Shown: positions 63,389 to 64,000 of the stretch, in pieces
Numbering within the stretch: the stretch's first letter is position 1
Layout: each line of letters opens with the position of its first letter
Position numbers and translations under genes: made by a program
DNA from: JAAYOS01 sp050950785
Lineage (GTDB): Bacteria; Bacillota; Clostridia; Oscillospirales; JAAYOS01
DNA length: 64,000 nucleotides
Reading direction: 5' to 3'
NCBI GenBank assembly: GCA_050950785.1
Contig: JBMNIG010000020.1
Span: 1 to 64,000 of the forward strand
The notes under the pieces: model-generated
What the model was told of the DNA's origin: nothing
Database searches by the model: none
What the model saw: only the letters and a program-made list of their open reading frames with translations

Positions 63389-63449
63389 GAAATCGTTCCA
63401 AGTGTCTTGGACTTACTTCAAAGACACTTGGGGAGGACGAGGCGATTTC
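63389..63449. repeat. Large interrupted hairpin
   Basis: GAAATCG (left) pairs with CGATTTC (right) at the outside, and AAGTGTCTT (from about 63400) pairs with AAGACACTT inside around a 12-nt loop. Extra bases on the right arm (GGGGAGGACGAGG) make the hairpin asymmetric; GACGAGG there can also pair with CCTCGTC about 20 bases on. It lies between the ABC and GNAT genes. It could be a terminator or a small mobile repeat. Confidence 0.45.
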
Positions 63450-63527
63450 TTCAACCTCGTCTGGCGGAACAGCAAAATCGACTGGTCAGTGATGAAGACT
63501 CCGTTTGGCGTTAGGCTGCATACAACA

Positions 63528-63974
63528 TCAGACAATAGAACCGTCCCCTTGTCTGCCAATGACAATTGTTTGCATCCCCGGTCCTCTGTCTTTTTGCGGA
63601 AGCGCCTCAAAACCTAAACGTTTATAAAGCTTGACGTGTTCCTTCGCTGCAAACAAGCTTACCGTGCCAAGGACTCCCGAAGGGAGCATATTTTCAATAC
63701 ATTGCAGTGCATACATAACCATTGCCGACGCAATACCTCGGTTTCTGTACTCCGGGTGCACCATAACATCACATATAACAAATACAAAAATGCCGTCACC
63801 GGCTACACGTAGCATTCCCACAACCTGGTCATCTACAACAGCGGTCAAATTAAGCAGTGATCTAGCTATCGCCGTCTTGATCATTCCTGAGTCCAATAGC
63901 GGCAAATCGCAACTCACCCTTAAAGTCTGCATAGCAGCAATGGTTAGCATATTTTCATATATTTTGAGTTCCAA
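63528..63974 (-). CDS. GNAT-family N-acetyltransferase
   Basis: 148 residues. Start is TTG at 63974 with GGAGG seven bases upstream. The acetyl-CoA motif is CDVMVHPEYRNRGIASAMVMYAL (about 68-90: the R/Q-x-x-G-x-G/A loop), and SLFAAKEHVKLYKRLGFEAL (about 106-125) is the usual motif B. Its last seven residues (QGDGSIV) and the stop are encoded by the dispersed repeat at 63529-63555. Target unknown. Confidence 0.88.
   Translation of the reverse strand: MELKIYENMLTIAAMQTLRVSCDLPLLDSGMIKTAIARSLLNLTAVVDDQVVGMLRVAGDGIFVFVICDVMVHPEYRNRGIASAMVMYALQCIENMLPSGVLGTVSLFAAKEHVKLYKRLGFEALPQKDRGPGMQTIVIGRQGDGSIV
63529..63555 (+). repeat. REP-like dispersed repeat, copy B
   Basis: A 27-bp element with perfect inverted ends CAGACAA and TTGTCTG. 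Its 16 bases AACCGTCCCCTTGTCT match copy A at 6021-6036 exactly. It supplies the last codons and part of the stop of the GNAT gene. Confidence 0.7.
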
Positions 63975-64000
63975 TAATATACCTCCGACTGCTTTAATTA

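Overview
The window looks like chromosomal DNA of an anaerobic, spore-forming-lineage Firmicute (class Clostridia). Supporting evidence: moderate-to-low GC, strong Shine-Dalgarno sites, frequent TTG/GTG starts, a pyruvate:ferredoxin oxidoreductase, a 2-oxoacid:ferredoxin oxidoreductase operon, a YtvI-type protein, a CarD regulator, a T-box in front of thrS and two MATE pumps. No phage, insertion sequence, CRISPR array or rRNA operon was seen. The genus cannot be named from the sequence.

Layout. 1-8.25 kb is a decaying zone. It holds a fragment of a sugar-type binding lipoprotein, an AT-rich gap with two perfect DnaA boxes, tRNA-Thr(CGT), an MscS channel pseudogene, a MarR pseudogene, an intact DUF5060/DUF4038-type glycosidase gene and a full-length but frameshifted binding-lipoprotein gene. 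8.27-12.4 kb is a minus-strand operon of a GH3 glycosidase, a HAD phosphatase and a LarA-type nickel racemase homologue, probably for glycan or sugar-acid breakdown. 12.6-23.3 kb carries mnmA, nifJ, comM with an unknown membrane protein, a MATE pump and a cysteine desulfurase. 23.4-28.6 kb is an envelope module: Wzz/BY-kinase fusion, SARP-like regulator, LytR-CpsA-Psr protein and a membrane diguanylate cyclase. 28.8-35.7 kb has three tandem M42 aminopeptidases, murD and a PAS-GGDEF-EAL protein. 36.0-39.2 kb has the RNase P RNA with its promoter and terminator, a family-4 uracil-DNA glycosylase, and carD-ispD-ispF. 39.5-45.3 kb is an amino-acid or short-acid fermentation unit: acyl-CoA synthetase, XRE-cupin regulator, VorB-type oxidoreductase (gamma, beta, alpha, ferredoxin) and a P-loop ATPase. 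45.5-50.6 kb holds a second MATE pump, ytvI, an MGMT-type gene and an intact paralogue of the decayed binding lipoprotein. 51.2-57.7 kb is a compact Tad/Flp-like pilus locus. The rest holds a candidate structured RNA, thrS with promoter and T-box, a polar amino-acid ABC transporter and a GNAT acetyltransferase whose C-terminus overlaps a dispersed repeat.

How the genes fit together. Central energy metabolism is ferredoxin-based (NifJ and the Vor-type complex with an acyl-CoA synthetase). Surface biology is prominent (Tad pilus, Wzz kinase, LCP protein, c-di-GMP enzymes). Glycan use is represented by cytoplasmic glycosidases and orphan binding lipoproteins without their permeases. The least explained items are the compact Tad locus with three proteins sharing a prepilin-like processing motif, the LarA/HAD/GH3 operon, a degenerate 35-bp tandem repeat after mnmA, a REP-like dispersed hairpin, and a roughly 180-nt structured element after the pilus locus.
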